Assembly: GCF_046298265.1 (NCBI RefSeq) | Contig: NZ_JBKAHK010000003.1 | Span: forward strand, 434,001-498,000 | Source of the DNA: Gillisia xinjiangensis | GTDB lineage: Bacteria; Bacteroidota; Bacteroidia; Flavobacteriales; Flavobacteriaceae | Reading direction: 5' to 3' | DNA: 64,000 nucleotides | In this document: piece by piece, positions 44,464 to 53,202 of the stretch | Position numbering within the stretch: the first letter of the stretch is position 1 | How the letters are laid out: every line of letters starts with the position of its first letter | The notes under the pieces: model-generated | Told to the model about the DNA's origin: nothing | Database searches by the model: none | The model's input: only the letters and a program-made list of their open reading frames with translations | Translations under genes and position numbers: made by a program

Positions 44464-44650
44464 TTATCTAATTTCCACATAACCTACCTCTGCCAGCAAA
44501 CGTTTTCCGGTCTCATACATGTTGCGTTTTACATCGGCAGTGGGTAGATTCTTTTCATTAAACCGCGTTGGCCGTTTCCTTTTATCCAGGGTACATGGAC
44601 ATAGCTGTGAAAAGCGAATAACGAACCATCAACTCCAATAATATAATCAG
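44464..44650 (-). pseudogene. hemN remnant (oxygen-independent coproporphyrinogen III oxidase)
   Basis: Read on the minus strand, 'FAFHSYVHVPWIKGNGQRG' and, after a single-base frameshift, 'FNEKNLPTADVKRNMYETGK' then 'RLLAEVGYVEIR' and stop. This resembles the HemN segment after the catalytic core (YSYAHVPWxKxxQRxF...LP...K...GYxEIGMDHF), cut before GMDHFA. Only ~60 residues of a ~450-residue protein remain. HemN makes protoporphyrinogen anaerobically, which fits the nitrate-related neighbourhood; an intact copy may exist elsewhere. The rest of the 450-bp spacer to lplA holds the promoter elements listed. Confidence 0.55.
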
Positions 44651-44673
44651 GTTAGATAGGAAAATTGTCAAAT

Positions 44674-46215
44674 TCAGAATTTAGGATTACCTGGTTTTAT
44701 AGCACATTCCTTTTTTTCAAAAAACCTGTTTTCAATTGCCTGTTCAACGATCAAAATAGCCGTTTGGATCATATTCTTTAGCTCAAAAAATTCCGGATCA
44801 ATTTTGCCGGATAATTTTTTAAGGTTTTCTTCCAGAACCCGCAATTTTAGGATTGCATTTTTCTTTTCGCTTTCTTCGGAAGTATAAAGCAGGTTATAGG
44901 TCATGATCTGGTTGAGCTCTTTTTCAAAATTCTTCGGAATTTCTTTGTTCCCGGTTTGTTTGAGCTGATATACTTTTTCCTCCTGAAGTTCCTGAGCAGG
45001 GATTGAATCTAATTCTTTCACAACAATACCGGCGGCCTGGTGAGAGAATACAAGGGCTTCCAACAGGGAATTGGAAGCAAGCCTGTTCGCCCCGTGCAAA
45101 CCTGTATGTGCGCACTCTCCGGAAGCATAAAGATTATTTACGCTGGTCCTGGCGAAATGATCCACCTGAATTCCGCCGCATTGATAATGGGCGGCAGGCA
45201 CAATAGGGATAAGATCCTTTTCAAAATTAATGCCTTTGGACAAACAATGTTCTACAATAGTTGGAAAATGGCTCCGGAAAGCTTCAGGATCAAGATGCCG
45301 GCAATCCAGAAATACCGATTCCTCACCCGAACTTTGAAGTTCATTCATGATCGCTTCAGAAACTATATCCCGCGTTGCCAGTTCCCCTTTAAGATCATAT
45401 TTAAAAAGGAACCTATTCCCGGTTTGGTCCACCATGTACGCCCCAAAACCTCTAACGGCTTCAGATATCAGGAACAAAGAATGTTTGTTTTTTGTATAAA
45501 GTGCGGTGGGATGAAACTGGATGAAATTCATATTTGAAATCCTGGCTCCCGCACGATGTGCCATGGCTACCCCATCAGCCGTTGCTACGGAAGGATTGGT
45601 GGTATTTTGAAAGATCCTCCCACTACCCCCGGTAGCCAGAAATGTTATTCCCGAGCTTATGCTTACAAGTTCATCCTTTTGCCTGTCTATCGCCATTACT
45701 CCTGTACAGGAAATAGCTGATCTATCTTTTTTCAAAAGCAAATCGGTGACGAAATAATGATCGTGAAAAATAATATTAGAATAAGATCCTGCTTTTTGAA
45801 GCAGTTTTGTTTCCATTTCTTTCCCGGTAAGATCGCGGTGATGGACAATGCGTTTTTGCGAATGTCCTCCTTCCAGTCCCAGTTCCAGTTCCCCCAGCTC
45901 ATTTGCATCAAAGCTGGTCCCCCAGTTAATAAGCTCATTCAACCTATCCGGGGCCTGGGAAATTACCAACTTCACCACATTTGGATCACTCAGCCCTTTT
46001 CCGGCTTTCATAGTATCCTCTATATGTTGTTCAAAACTGTCCCTTACTTTATCCAGAACTACTGCGATTCCGCCCTGTGCATGAGCTGTGTTGCATACAT
46101 CATTATTGCTCTTTGTCAGCACCAGAATAGATGCTTCCGGTTTAGCAGTTGCGACTTTAATAGCAAATGATAAACCGGCAATTCCCGATCCAATAACAAG
46201 CACGTCTGTTTTCAT
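44674..46215 (-). CDS. nadB: L-aspartate oxidase
   Basis: 513 residues. FAD enzyme oxidising L-aspartate to iminoaspartate, first step of NAD synthesis. 'VLVIGSGIAGLSFAIKVAT' is the FAD-binding GxGxxG, 'NTAHAQGGIAVVL' and 'EGGHSQKRIVHHRDLTGK' the substrate region, 'FIQFHPTALY' and 'HYQCGGIQVD' typical, and 'YASGECAHTGLHGANRLASN' the late FAD motif. It lies 3 bp after nadA, one operon, iminoaspartate being passed to NadA. In the absence of oxygen such enzymes use fumarate as acceptor, relevant to anaerobic growth. Confidence 0.95.
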   Translation of the reverse strand: MKTDVLVIGSGIAGLSFAIKVATAKPEASILVLTKSNNDVCNTAHAQGGIAVVLDKVRDSFEQHIEDTMKAGKGLSDPNVVKLVISQAPDRLNELINWGTSFDANELGELELGLEGGHSQKRIVHHRDLTGKEMETKLLQKAGSYSNIIFHDHYFVTDLLLKKDRSAISCTGVMAIDRQKDELVSISSGITFLATGGSGRIFQNTTNPSVATADGVAMAHRAGARISNMNFIQFHPTALYTKNKHSLFLISEAVRGFGAYMVDQTGNRFLFKYDLKGELATRDIVSEAIMNELQSSGEESVFLDCRHLDPEAFRSHFPTIVEHCLSKGINFEKDLIPIVPAAHYQCGGIQVDHFARTSVNNLYASGECAHTGLHGANRLASNSLLEALVFSHQAAGIVVKELDSIPAQELQEEKVYQLKQTGNKEIPKNFEKELNQIMTYNLLYTSEESEKKNAILKLRVLEENLKKLSGKIDPEFFELKNMIQTAILIVEQAIENRFFEKKECAIKPGNPKF

Positions 46216-46218
46216 AAA

Positions 46219-47160
46219 TTATAATTCCATCATTCGTTTAATAGGCCGATGAGCCTTTTTTATCAGGTTTTCATCGAGAATTATTTCGGGGGTTTCTTTT
46301 TCCAGGCAGTCGTATAATTTCTGCATCGTATTCATTTTCATAAACGCACATTCACTGCAGGCACAGGTGTTATCTTCTTTTGCCGGAGCGGGAATTAAAG
46401 TTTTATGCGGAACATCCATTTGCATTTGATGCAGGATCCCAGCCTCTGTAGCTACAATAAAAAAATCATAATCACTGGTCTTCACATAATTAAGCATCCC
46501 CGATGTGGATCCAATATAGTTGGCTACCTGAAGGATATGACTTTCAGATTCCGGGTGGGCAATGATTTTTGCTTTTGGATATTCTATAGAAAGATCTATA
46601 AGTTTATCAAGTGAAAAAGCTTCATGTACGATACAGGCGCCATCCCAAAGCAACATTTCCCTGCCGGTTAAACCAATAAGGTATTTCCCCAGGTTTTTAT
46701 CGGGGGCAAAAATGATCTTTTTGTCTGCAGGGATAGAATTGATCACCCGCTCTGCATTGGAAGAGGTACAAACAAGATCACTCATCGCTTTAACTTCAGC
46801 AGAGCAATTGATATACGTTACCACGACATGGTCAGGGTATTGATCTATAAATTTCTGAAAAGCTTCCGGAGGACAGCTGTCCGCTAAGGAACATCCTGCC
46901 TTTAGATCGGGTAAAAGAACCTTTTTGGAAGGATTGAGGATCTTGGCGGTTTCCGCCATAAAATGCACGCCGGCAAAAACAATGATATCAGCAGTGGTTG
47001 CAGCGGCTTTCTTCGCCAACTCCAAACTGTCCCCAACGAAATCGGCTACCTCCTGGATTTCCGGTTCCTGGTAATAATGAGCCAGGATAACGGCGTTTTT
47101 TTCTTCTTTTAGCTGAAGCACCCGATCTTTCAAGCTAAGTTCCTCTTGTACTATGCTCAT
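46219..47160 (-). CDS. nadA: Quinolinate synthase A
   Basis: 313 residues. [4Fe-4S] enzyme condensing iminoaspartate and dihydroxyacetone phosphate to quinolinate. 'VILAHYYQEPEIQEVADFVG', 'GVHFMAETAKILNP', 'DLKAGCSLADSCPPEAFQ', 'VVTYINCSAEVKAM', 'HPESESHIL', and 'NTCACSECAFMKMNTMQKLY' contain the three cluster cysteines in family positions. The FeS cluster is oxygen-sensitive, which makes the FNR-like box upstream (47276-47287) notable. First gene of nadA-nadB. Confidence 0.95.
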   Translation of the reverse strand: MSIVQEELSLKDRVLQLKEEKNAVILAHYYQEPEIQEVADFVGDSLELAKKAAATTADIIVFAGVHFMAETAKILNPSKKVLLPDLKAGCSLADSCPPEAFQKFIDQYPDHVVVTYINCSAEVKAMSDLVCTSSNAERVINSIPADKKIIFAPDKNLGKYLIGLTGREMLLWDGACIVHEAFSLDKLIDLSIEYPKAKIIAHPESESHILQVANYIGSTSGMLNYVKTSDYDFFIVATEAGILHQMQMDVPHKTLIPAPAKEDNTCACSECAFMKMNTMQKLYDCLEKETPEIILDENLIKKAHRPIKRMMEL

Positions 47161-47244
47161 TTTCTACTGGATCTGTGATTAATTCTGAAATTCAATAAAT
47201 ATCATATTGTACCGAAAAAAATTCCGGCACCTTGATTTTGAGAA

Positions 47245-47287
47245 CAAAAGTAAAAGTTTAGCTGTCAGTATTATATGATCTTGATCA
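47245..47287 (-). promoter_or_regulatory. FNR/CRP-like box and -7 box of nadAB
   Basis: Sense-strand TGATCAAGATCA (47287 to 47276), then TACTTTTG (47252 to 47245), exact TAnnTTTG. Centre to last G is 36.5 bases, placing the box about 42 bases before the expected start site, the class II activator position. No -33 TTTG is present, as expected for activator-dependent promoters. Confidence 0.6.
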
Positions 47288-47345
47288 GGAAAAAGCTATT
47301 TTAACCTTAGCAAAGTGAGATTGAGAAAGAATATTTAAAAGTTGA

Positions 47346-48260
47346 TTAATCGTGTTTAAAAGCTGCCAGTACTCTGAAGATGTGCATCACTGCGGGAAAC
47401 ACCGCGTCCATAGATTCCTCTGCCCCTTTTGTAGATCCCGGCAGGGCAAGTACCAGAGTATTTCCTATCAACCCGGAAACGGAGCGTGATAACATGGAAT
47501 ATGGTGTTCTTTGCTGTCCGTAAGCCCTTATGGCTTCTTCTATGCCCGGAACCGGCCTTTCCAGAAGCGGAATTATAGCCTCTGGGGTTACATCCCTGGG
47601 AGAGAGGCCTGTTCCGCCTGTAAGGATTATAAGGCTCACCCCGGCGTTACATTTCTTTTTCACCAGCTCCTGAATTCGTTCCTTTTCATCAGGGATAATA
47701 ACATAATCTTCAACAGCTACCTGGTGTGCCTCCAGTTTTTCAATGATCACCTTCCCTGCCCGGTCTTCTTTTTCCCCGGCCGAAATGGAATCTGAACACA
47801 CAATAACAGTGGCAGAAATGTGATTCTCTTCCACCACCTTGCGGTAATCTGTCTTCCCTCCCTTTTTTTCCAGGAGTTTAATATTTTCAATACTTATGCC
47901 TTTGTCAATGGGCTTTAGCATATCATACATGGTGATAGCCACCACAGAGGCAGCGTGCATGGCTTCCACCTCAACTCCTGTTTTGTAGATAGTATGAACC
48001 TCAACGCTTACAAAGATTTCCAGGCCTTCTATGCGGAATTTTATTTCGGTAAATTCAATGGGTAAGGGATGACAATCGGGGATCATATCACTGGTGCGCT
48101 TAGCAGCGAAAAGGCCTGCGGTTTTGGCCATTTCAAAAACGTCTCCCTTCGGGACTTTTTTCCCTTCCACCGCTTTTATAGTTTCGGGACTGCTTACCCG
48201 CACCACCGCCTGTGCTATTGCTTTACGAAGCGTATTACTTTTATGAGTGATATTTACCAT
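47346..48260 (-). CDS. Bifunctional MoaC-MoaB/Mog molybdenum cofactor protein
   Basis: 304 residues. Residues ~1-150 are MoaC (cyclic pyranopterin monophosphate synthase): 'GLFAAKRTSDMIPDCHPLPI' and 'GVEVEAMHAASVVAITMYDM' contain the active-site Lys/His/Asp. Residues ~150-304 are a MoaB/MogA domain (molybdopterin adenylyltransferase): 'VIVCSDSISAGEKEDRAG', 'SLIILTGGTGLSPRDVTPE' and 'LPGSTKGAEESMDAVFP'. Fusions of this kind (moaCB) are known in Bacteroidetes and cyanobacteria. It is the last gene of the long nitrate reductase-Moco operon. Confidence 0.93.
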   Translation of the reverse strand: MVNITHKSNTLRKAIAQAVVRVSSPETIKAVEGKKVPKGDVFEMAKTAGLFAAKRTSDMIPDCHPLPIEFTEIKFRIEGLEIFVSVEVHTIYKTGVEVEAMHAASVVAITMYDMLKPIDKGISIENIKLLEKKGGKTDYRKVVEENHISATVIVCSDSISAGEKEDRAGKVIIEKLEAHQVAVEDYVIIPDEKERIQELVKKKCNAGVSLIILTGGTGLSPRDVTPEAIIPLLERPVPGIEEAIRAYGQQRTPYSMLSRSVSGLIGNTLVLALPGSTKGAEESMDAVFPAVMHIFRVLAAFKHD

Positions 48261-48278
48261 TTTAGTCTAATCTGTATT

Positions 48279-48719
48279 TTAAGTGTTCACCTTCCAGCTT
48301 TCGCCATTGCTTTCTAAAAGCTCCTTACCCCAAACCGGCAGCTCTTGTTTAATTCTTTCTACAAGTTCTTCACAGGCATCTATTGCCATTTTTCTATGCC
48401 TGGAAGAGGTGAATACAAACAGGCATATTTCTCCCGTTTTCACCGCTCCCAGGCTATGGTAAATATGCATACAGCTAAGCTCATATTTTTCAAAAACAGC
48501 CTCCCGTATTTCAAAAGCCTTTTGCAGGGCCATTTCTTCATAAGCCGTGTATTCTATGGCGGTGACAGTACTACCCTGTTTCTCATCTGCACGCACCTGC
48601 CCCAGGAAAATTGAATGTGCGCCAATATTGGTTTTGGTGCTGTGATTTTGAATGGATTGGGCAATCTTCTCACTTGAAATTGGCCCCTGTACAAATATAT
48701 TCTTTGGTTTACGTTCCAT
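48279..48719 (-). CDS. moaE: Molybdopterin synthase catalytic subunit
   Basis: 146 residues. It inserts two sulfurs into cyclic pyranopterin monophosphate with MoaD as donor. 'GAHSIFLGQVRADEKQG', 'YTAYEEMALQKAFEI', 'HSLGAVKTGEICLFVFTSSR' and 'KQELPVWGKELLES' with the catalytic Lys are all clear. It overlaps the end of the MoeB-rhodanese gene by 11 bp and lies 18 bp before moaC-moaB, indicating tight coupling. Confidence 0.93.
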   Translation of the reverse strand: MERKPKNIFVQGPISSEKIAQSIQNHSTKTNIGAHSIFLGQVRADEKQGSTVTAIEYTAYEEMALQKAFEIREAVFEKYELSCMHIYHSLGAVKTGEICLFVFTSSRHRKMAIDACEELVERIKQELPVWGKELLESNGESWKVNT

Positions 48720-49809
48720 GGTTTTCAGTTTTTAACGGAGAGGAAGGATGCAAGATCCCGCCCTCAACAGAAAATATTTTCTTTTCCGGAAATTTTTGCT
48801 TGAGCTGCTCTGCCAGCTTCAGGCTGCGCTGTCCAGATTTACAGAACAATAACACATGTTCTACCTGCTCCAGGTGCCCGGGATTCTCAGCTAATTTATC
48901 CATTGGTATTTTTTTAATACCCTTTAAACCAAAGCCAGGCTCCTCATTAAGCTCCCGAATATCAATAAGCATCGAACTTTCCAAATTCCGGAACCAATCT
49001 AATGCTTTTTCCCAGCTTATATTTTCAGCCAGGCCGCAAGTTAGGTTATAATTGGTTTTTCTGAAAGTTTCTTCATTTTCAGGGATATTTTTTCCCGATA
49101 CAGGATTTGGCTTCACCTCCACCTCATAAAAGCTGCAGCTTTTCAAATTGTAAAACAGGATCTTGTTTGTGAGGCTCTTTCCAAGACCGGAGATCAGTTT
49201 TATAGTTTCTGCGGCCTGCAGGGTTCCAATAATCCCCGGCAGTACGCCAAGTACTCCGGTTTCACTGCAATTCGGGATTTCATTGTCCCGGGGCGGCACA
49301 GGATAAATATCCCTGTAGTTAATTGGAGCCTCCCCGTAATTAAATACAGCCACCTGACCTTCGTACTGGTAAATTGCCCCCATAATTAAAGGTTTCTTCA
49401 GTAGCACACAGGCATCATTGATCATGTACCGGGTTCCAAAATTATCTGACCCGTCCAGTACCAAATCGTAATGTTTTATAATTTCAAATGCATTTTCAGT
49501 GGTAAGATAATTTGGAAAAATATCGAACTGAATATCCGGATATTTCTGTTTTAAACCATTGGCTGCAGTTTCCGCTTTTGGTTTCCCTATATCATTCTGG
49601 CCGAAAAGGGTTTGCCGGTTAAGGTTGGATTCGCTTACGCTGTCCCCATCTGCAATGCCTATAGTTCCCACCCCGGCTGCCGCGAGGTGCAGTAAAGCCG
49701 GGCATCCCAGCCCTCCGGCCCCAACCACAAGAACCCTGGCCTGTGAAAGTTTTTCCTGCCCTTCCCGGCCAAAGCCGGGTAGTATATGTTGTCTTTCAAA
49801 TCTGCTCAT
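48709..49809 (-). CDS. moeB: MoeB/HesA-type adenylyltransferase with C-terminal rhodanese domain
   Basis: 366 residues. Residues ~1-245: E1-like domain, 'RVLVVGAGGLGCPALLHLAA' (ATP loop), 'ESNLNRQTLF' (catalytic Arg), 'GSDNFGTRYMINDAC', and Cys in 'IPNCSETGVLGVLPGI'. Residues ~270-366: rhodanese with active-site loop CKSGQRS. It adenylates MoaD and supplies sulfur, like the human MOCS3 architecture. The CxxC zinc pairs of E. coli MoeB are not visible. Its start overlaps moaD by 4 bp. It could also serve ThiS, so partner is inferred from the neighbours. Confidence 0.9.
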   Translation of the reverse strand: MSRFERQHILPGFGREGQEKLSQARVLVVGAGGLGCPALLHLAAAGVGTIGIADGDSVSESNLNRQTLFGQNDIGKPKAETAANGLKQKYPDIQFDIFPNYLTTENAFEIIKHYDLVLDGSDNFGTRYMINDACVLLKKPLIMGAIYQYEGQVAVFNYGEAPINYRDIYPVPPRDNEIPNCSETGVLGVLPGIIGTLQAAETIKLISGLGKSLTNKILFYNLKSCSFYEVEVKPNPVSGKNIPENEETFRKTNYNLTCGLAENISWEKALDWFRNLESSMLIDIRELNEEPGFGLKGIKKIPMDKLAENPGHLEQVEHVLLFCKSGQRSLKLAEQLKQKFPEKKIFSVEGGILHPSSPLKTENHGT

Positions 49810-50042
49810 CCTCCTGAAAATGGTGGCAACAAAGCTATTTCCTCGTTGCCGTTCAAATGGTGTTTATGCTGAATAAGCTGCTTATCTACCGCAAGTGAAA
49901 ACTTCAAATTTTTAAGCTCAGGAAATTCTTCTTTCAGTTTATTCACCAGTTTTTCGGAATCCTCATAATACGGAAAATCAAATTCTGAAGCAGGCAGTTT
50001 TTCTGCCAGTATCCCGAATGCTTTTATTTTAAATTGTTCCAT
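49806..50042 (-). CDS. moaD: Molybdopterin synthase sulfur carrier subunit
   Basis: 78 residues, ubiquitin-like fold: 'FKIKAFGILAEKLPASEFDF', 'KLVNKLKEEFPELKNLKFSL' and the C-terminal 'EEIALLPPFSGG' whose terminal GG is adenylated then thiocarboxylated. It overlaps the end of mobA by 19 bp and the start of moeB by 4 bp. Together with moaE it forms the synthase. Confidence 0.92.
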   Translation of the reverse strand: MEQFKIKAFGILAEKLPASEFDFPYYEDSEKLVNKLKEEFPELKNLKFSLAVDKQLIQHKHHLNGNEEIALLPPFSGG

Positions 50043-50614
50043 TGCTTTTCTGTCATTTTAAGTTCCTCTTCATTGTTCACATTCCTGAATATGCCCGGGT
50101 TTTCGCGCACGATGGAAGGTACTAAAGTATGCTTGTTTTCTAAAATTAAATCGGTCATTTTTAACCTGCCGTTTGTTATTCTTCTTTCAATCTCCTGCTT
50201 TAGAGAAAGCGGATATAAGGCAAATAGCGGATTCACCCTCCCTTCCTCCGTAGGGGCTATGATTAGGTTAATTTCTGCCTTATCTAATAGTTGTTTTATA
50301 GCTTCAGAAGTAACCAAAGGCATGTCACAACTCATCAACAAAACGGCCTTAGAATTTGTGTATGAAAAAGCTGTGAAGAGGCCTCCCATTGGTCCTTTTT
50401 CCTCAACTAAATCGGCAACAACCGGATGCCCAAATTTCTCATATCCCTCATTATTCGCAATAATTTTAACCGAAATTCCTGTTTCAGCAAGCGCTTTCAG
50501 CACATAAGAAATCATTGGCTGGCCGTTAAAAAGAACGAGTCCTTTATCCTTTCCCATCCTGCTGCTTTTACCACCAGCAAGCACATAAGCCTCTATTTCA
50601 ACTTCGGATTTCAT
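50024..50614 (-). CDS. mobA: Molybdenum cofactor guanylyltransferase
   Basis: 196 residues. 'AYVLAGGKSSRMGKDKGLVL' is the GTP-binding LAGGxSxRMGxDK signature; 'VLLMSCDMPLVTSEAIKQLL' the metal-binding CDMP region; 'NPLFALYPLSLKQEIERRI' the C-terminal part. It attaches GMP to Mo-molybdopterin to form MGD, the cofactor form expected for the DMSO-reductase-family enzyme encoded in the same operon. The start ATG at 50614 follows a 160-bp spacer after moeA, the longest inside this operon. Confidence 0.9.
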   Translation of the reverse strand: MKSEVEIEAYVLAGGKSSRMGKDKGLVLFNGQPMISYVLKALAETGISVKIIANNEGYEKFGHPVVADLVEEKGPMGGLFTAFSYTNSKAVLLMSCDMPLVTSEAIKQLLDKAEINLIIAPTEEGRVNPLFALYPLSLKQEIERRITNGRLKMTDLILENKHTLVPSIVRENPGIFRNVNNEEELKMTEKQWNNLK

Positions 50615-50700
50615 GATAATTTAAATTTAATTCCGGCATTACCAGCAGGTGGAATAAAGATCCAAAGACACCTGTCATAAGCAATATCAAAACCTACGAT

Positions 50701-50736
50701 CCTGCAGAGGCATAGAAAAAAGCTGCCACAGGCAGG
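50701..50736. other. Hairpin in the moeA-mobA spacer
   Basis: CCTGC / GCAGG and GGCA / TGCC arms with small internal loops and an A-rich apical loop. Could be an RNA processing or attenuation structure or only a remnant; there is no T run. The remainder of this spacer (50615-50776) shows nothing else, but a start for mobA transcription may be here. Confidence 0.35.
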
Positions 50737-50776
50737 AGGAGAAGTGGATATAAAATTAATTTTGTTGGCGTCGCTC

Positions 50777-51958
50777 TTAAAGGTCATAAACATTTACCAA
50801 AGTTCCTTCTTCTATAAGATCTTTTTCCTCCTCCAGCTCCACCAGGCAATTGGCAGTGCTAAACGCCTGCAAGTTAAAGGACTGCTGGCCTCCCAGGATG
50901 CTTATCTTTTCACCCTCTCTTCTGGCTTTTAAAAAGAATGTAAAGCCGGGCTTTTTCTTTTGTTCAAGCGGAAGGGGAAGAATTTTATTCGGTTTCCAAA
51001 CATTCTCAAGTCCCTGCATATATTGTAGACAGGGTTTAACATACATATTAAAACAACTTAAAACCGAAGCAGGATTTCCCGGCAGTGCAAATATAAATTT
51101 CTCGCCCTTTTTGCCTGCAAACATGGGTTTTCCGGGCCGTTGTTTAATCTTATAGAACAGCTCATTTACTCCGGCATTTTCAAGGCATTCTTTTACAAAA
51201 TCATAATCACCTACAGAAATTCCGCCGCTTAGAATAACCACATTCCGGGTTTCCAGGGCTTCGTTTATAATTTGCTGAAGCTTCTCTTTATCATCTGAAG
51301 CTTTATAACCTGAAATCACCCTGATCCCCGCTTTTTTGAGCAGAGCAGTTAGCATTGGCCCATTGGAATTATAGATCTCTCCCTCTATAAGCTTAGTGCC
51401 TACTTCCTTTAATTCATCTCCTGTAATAATATATCCTACTGTGGGAGGGGCATATATTTCTACCTCAACAATTCCCACAGAGGCCAGCAACCCTATAACT
51501 CCAGGTGTAATAACGGTTCCTTTGGCAAGAATTAACTCCCCCTCTCTGCACTGGGAGCCTTTTAAACGTACATTGCTGCCGGGCTTAATTTGATCCAGAT
51601 CGTAATAAATCTTCCCCAAATGTTCATCCCGTTGAATCAGTTCCTGTGGAATAACAGTATTGGTACCCTCCGGCATTTTAGCCCCGGTGAAAATACGGGC
51701 AGCAGTGCCTGCCACAACTTTCTGCCGTGAGGTATCTCCGGCCTGAATTATTTCTCCCAAATCCCACTCCTTCCTGCTGCCATCATATTCCATGGTATAT
51801 CCATCCATAGCTGAATTATCAAAAGAAGGGACATCAATGGGGGAGTATATATCTTTTGCAAGGTGAAGATCAAGACTTTCTTCCAGGGAAATAATTTTCA
51901 CGCCTGCTCTTTCAGTATTTTCTGAAAGTATTTTCCTTGCCTGGGTTACTGAGATCAT
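50777..51958 (-). CDS. moeA: Molybdopterin molybdenumtransferase
   Basis: 393 residues. It inserts molybdate into adenylated molybdopterin. 'DVPSFDNSAMDGYTMEYDG', 'RIFTGAKMPEGTNTVIPQE', 'YIITGDELKEVGTKL', 'NVVILSGGISVGDYDFV' and 'FIFALPGNPASVLSCFN' cover domains II, III and I in order; a C-terminal beta-barrel domain (~320-393) completes the fold. It overlaps moaA by 4 bp. Works with the MoaB/Mog domain of the last gene in this operon. Confidence 0.93.
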   Translation of the reverse strand: MISVTQARKILSENTERAGVKIISLEESLDLHLAKDIYSPIDVPSFDNSAMDGYTMEYDGSRKEWDLGEIIQAGDTSRQKVVAGTAARIFTGAKMPEGTNTVIPQELIQRDEHLGKIYYDLDQIKPGSNVRLKGSQCREGELILAKGTVITPGVIGLLASVGIVEVEIYAPPTVGYIITGDELKEVGTKLIEGEIYNSNGPMLTALLKKAGIRVISGYKASDDKEKLQQIINEALETRNVVILSGGISVGDYDFVKECLENAGVNELFYKIKQRPGKPMFAGKKGEKFIFALPGNPASVLSCFNMYVKPCLQYMQGLENVWKPNKILPLPLEQKKKPGFTFFLKARREGEKISILGGQQSFNLQAFSTANCLVELEEEKDLIEEGTLVNVYDL

Positions 51959-52935
51959 CCTCCTATTTTGATCATACTGCGATTCTTAAGCTTTGAAGCT
52001 TCAGCACCGGTGTAAGACTGAGCAAACTGCCCACCCATGACTTTAAACTTCCGAAGAACCGATGTTCTTATAAGGGGTTCAATATCTTCTCCTTTTCTAA
52101 GTGTTCCCAGAAGGTCCATTTCCTCGCTTCCGAAGAGACAGTTTTTCATCTTCCCGTCTGCAGTAATCCTCATCCTGTTACAATCACCGCAAAAATGCTG
52201 GGTCATAGTAGTGATAAAAGCAAATGTGCCTTCGTGGCCAATAGCCTTATACTTTTTTGCGGTAGCGTGTGGTTCATCTTTAAGTTTTACCATATCATAC
52301 TCCTGCTCAACCCAATTCAGCATTTGTTCAGCGGTCACCACTTTCTTACTGTCCCAGTGATTTCCTTCAAAAGGCATGAATTCTATAATGCGTACGTGCA
52401 ATGGGAGATCTTTGGTAATAGCTACAAAGTCCAGTATTTCCTTTTCTATCACTCCTTCAATACCAACTACATTGATCTTCACCCTGAACCCCTCATTAAG
52501 CATAAGCAGGATGTTATCCCAAACTCTCTGGAATTGATCTCTTTTGGTGATCTTTTTAAAAGTTTCGGCATTCAGGGTATCAAGACTTATGTTGAGCGAG
52601 CGCACCCCTGCTGTCTTTAGATTTTCTATATATTTATGGGCAAGAACGGCATTGGTAGTAAGGCTTAATTCCACGGGTAGTTTCGATATCCTGGACAGGA
52701 TCTCAGGAAATTCCTTTCGCACCATAGGCTCCCCTCCCGTTAATCTGATTTTATTCACCCCAAGGTCTACAAATTTCCTGGCGATATGCTCAATTTCATC
52801 AACCTGCATAAGATGCTTATTGGGCAAACACTGTATATTCTCATCGGGCATACAGTACTGGCACCTAAAATTGCAGCTATCGGTGAGCGAAATTCTTAAG
52901 TAATCGTGGATCCTTTTATGGTTGTCTATTAACAT
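51955..52935 (-). CDS. moaA: GTP 3',8-cyclase (MoaA)
   Basis: 326 residues. Radical SAM enzyme of the first Moco step. N-terminal cluster motif 'DSCNFRCQYC' (CxxxCxxC), SAM-binding 'NKIRLTGGEPMVRKE', a C-terminal second [4Fe-4S] with 'HFCGDCNRMRITADGKMKNC', and a terminal 'MIKIGG' ending in the essential GG. Length is family-typical. It overlaps the small membrane protein gene by 20 bp, tying Moco synthesis to the reductase genes on one mRNA. Oxygen-sensitive. Confidence 0.95.
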   Translation of the reverse strand: MLIDNHKRIHDYLRISLTDSCNFRCQYCMPDENIQCLPNKHLMQVDEIEHIARKFVDLGVNKIRLTGGEPMVRKEFPEILSRISKLPVELSLTTNAVLAHKYIENLKTAGVRSLNISLDTLNAETFKKITKRDQFQRVWDNILLMLNEGFRVKINVVGIEGVIEKEILDFVAITKDLPLHVRIIEFMPFEGNHWDSKKVVTAEQMLNWVEQEYDMVKLKDEPHATAKKYKAIGHEGTFAFITTMTQHFCGDCNRMRITADGKMKNCLFGSEEMDLLGTLRKGEDIEPLIRTSVLRKFKVMGGQFAQSYTGAEASKLKNRSMIKIGG

Positions 52936-53200
52936 TCACTCTGGGTCTTTTGTCTTGTTTCTTCTTCAATGGTTCCGGCAAATAACGCAACACCCAAAAG
53001 GAGGCTATGGCCATTATAGTGGAACCAATAAAAGTAGTGAATGCAAAGTACAAATTTCCTTCAAGTGCATTGTTTAAAGCACCAAATAAAAACCAAATTT
53101 GTATACTCACAAAAAGGATTTGTAACACGATTATCACAGTCATGATACTATTGGTCTTATTGGGATGTGCCTGGTTTTGGGATGTTCTAAAATCACTCAT
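52916..53200 (-). CDS. Small membrane protein of the nitrate reductase module
   Basis: 94 residues with two predicted membrane helices: 'IMTVIIVLQILFVSIQIWFL' (~18-40) and 'FAFTTFIGSTIMAIASFWVL' (~52-72), then a basic tail. I do not recognise a named family. It lies 2 bp after the Rieske gene and overlaps moaA, so it is co-translated with the electron-transfer genes. It may help assemble or anchor the complex; this is inference. Confidence 0.7.
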   Translation of the reverse strand: MSDFRTSQNQAHPNKTNSIMTVIIVLQILFVSIQIWFLFGALNNALEGNLYFAFTTFIGSTIMAIASFWVLRYLPEPLKKKQDKRPRVNVNRQP

Positions 53201-53202
53201 CT

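Noticed and set aside
45040..45537. 165-codon open frame opposite nadB
   Set aside because: It is a shadow of the strongly conserved nadB frame and has no family features.
50615..50776. Moco riboswitch between moeA and mobA
   Set aside because: The spacer is too short and has only one simple stem; the conserved Moco RNA core is not recognisable.
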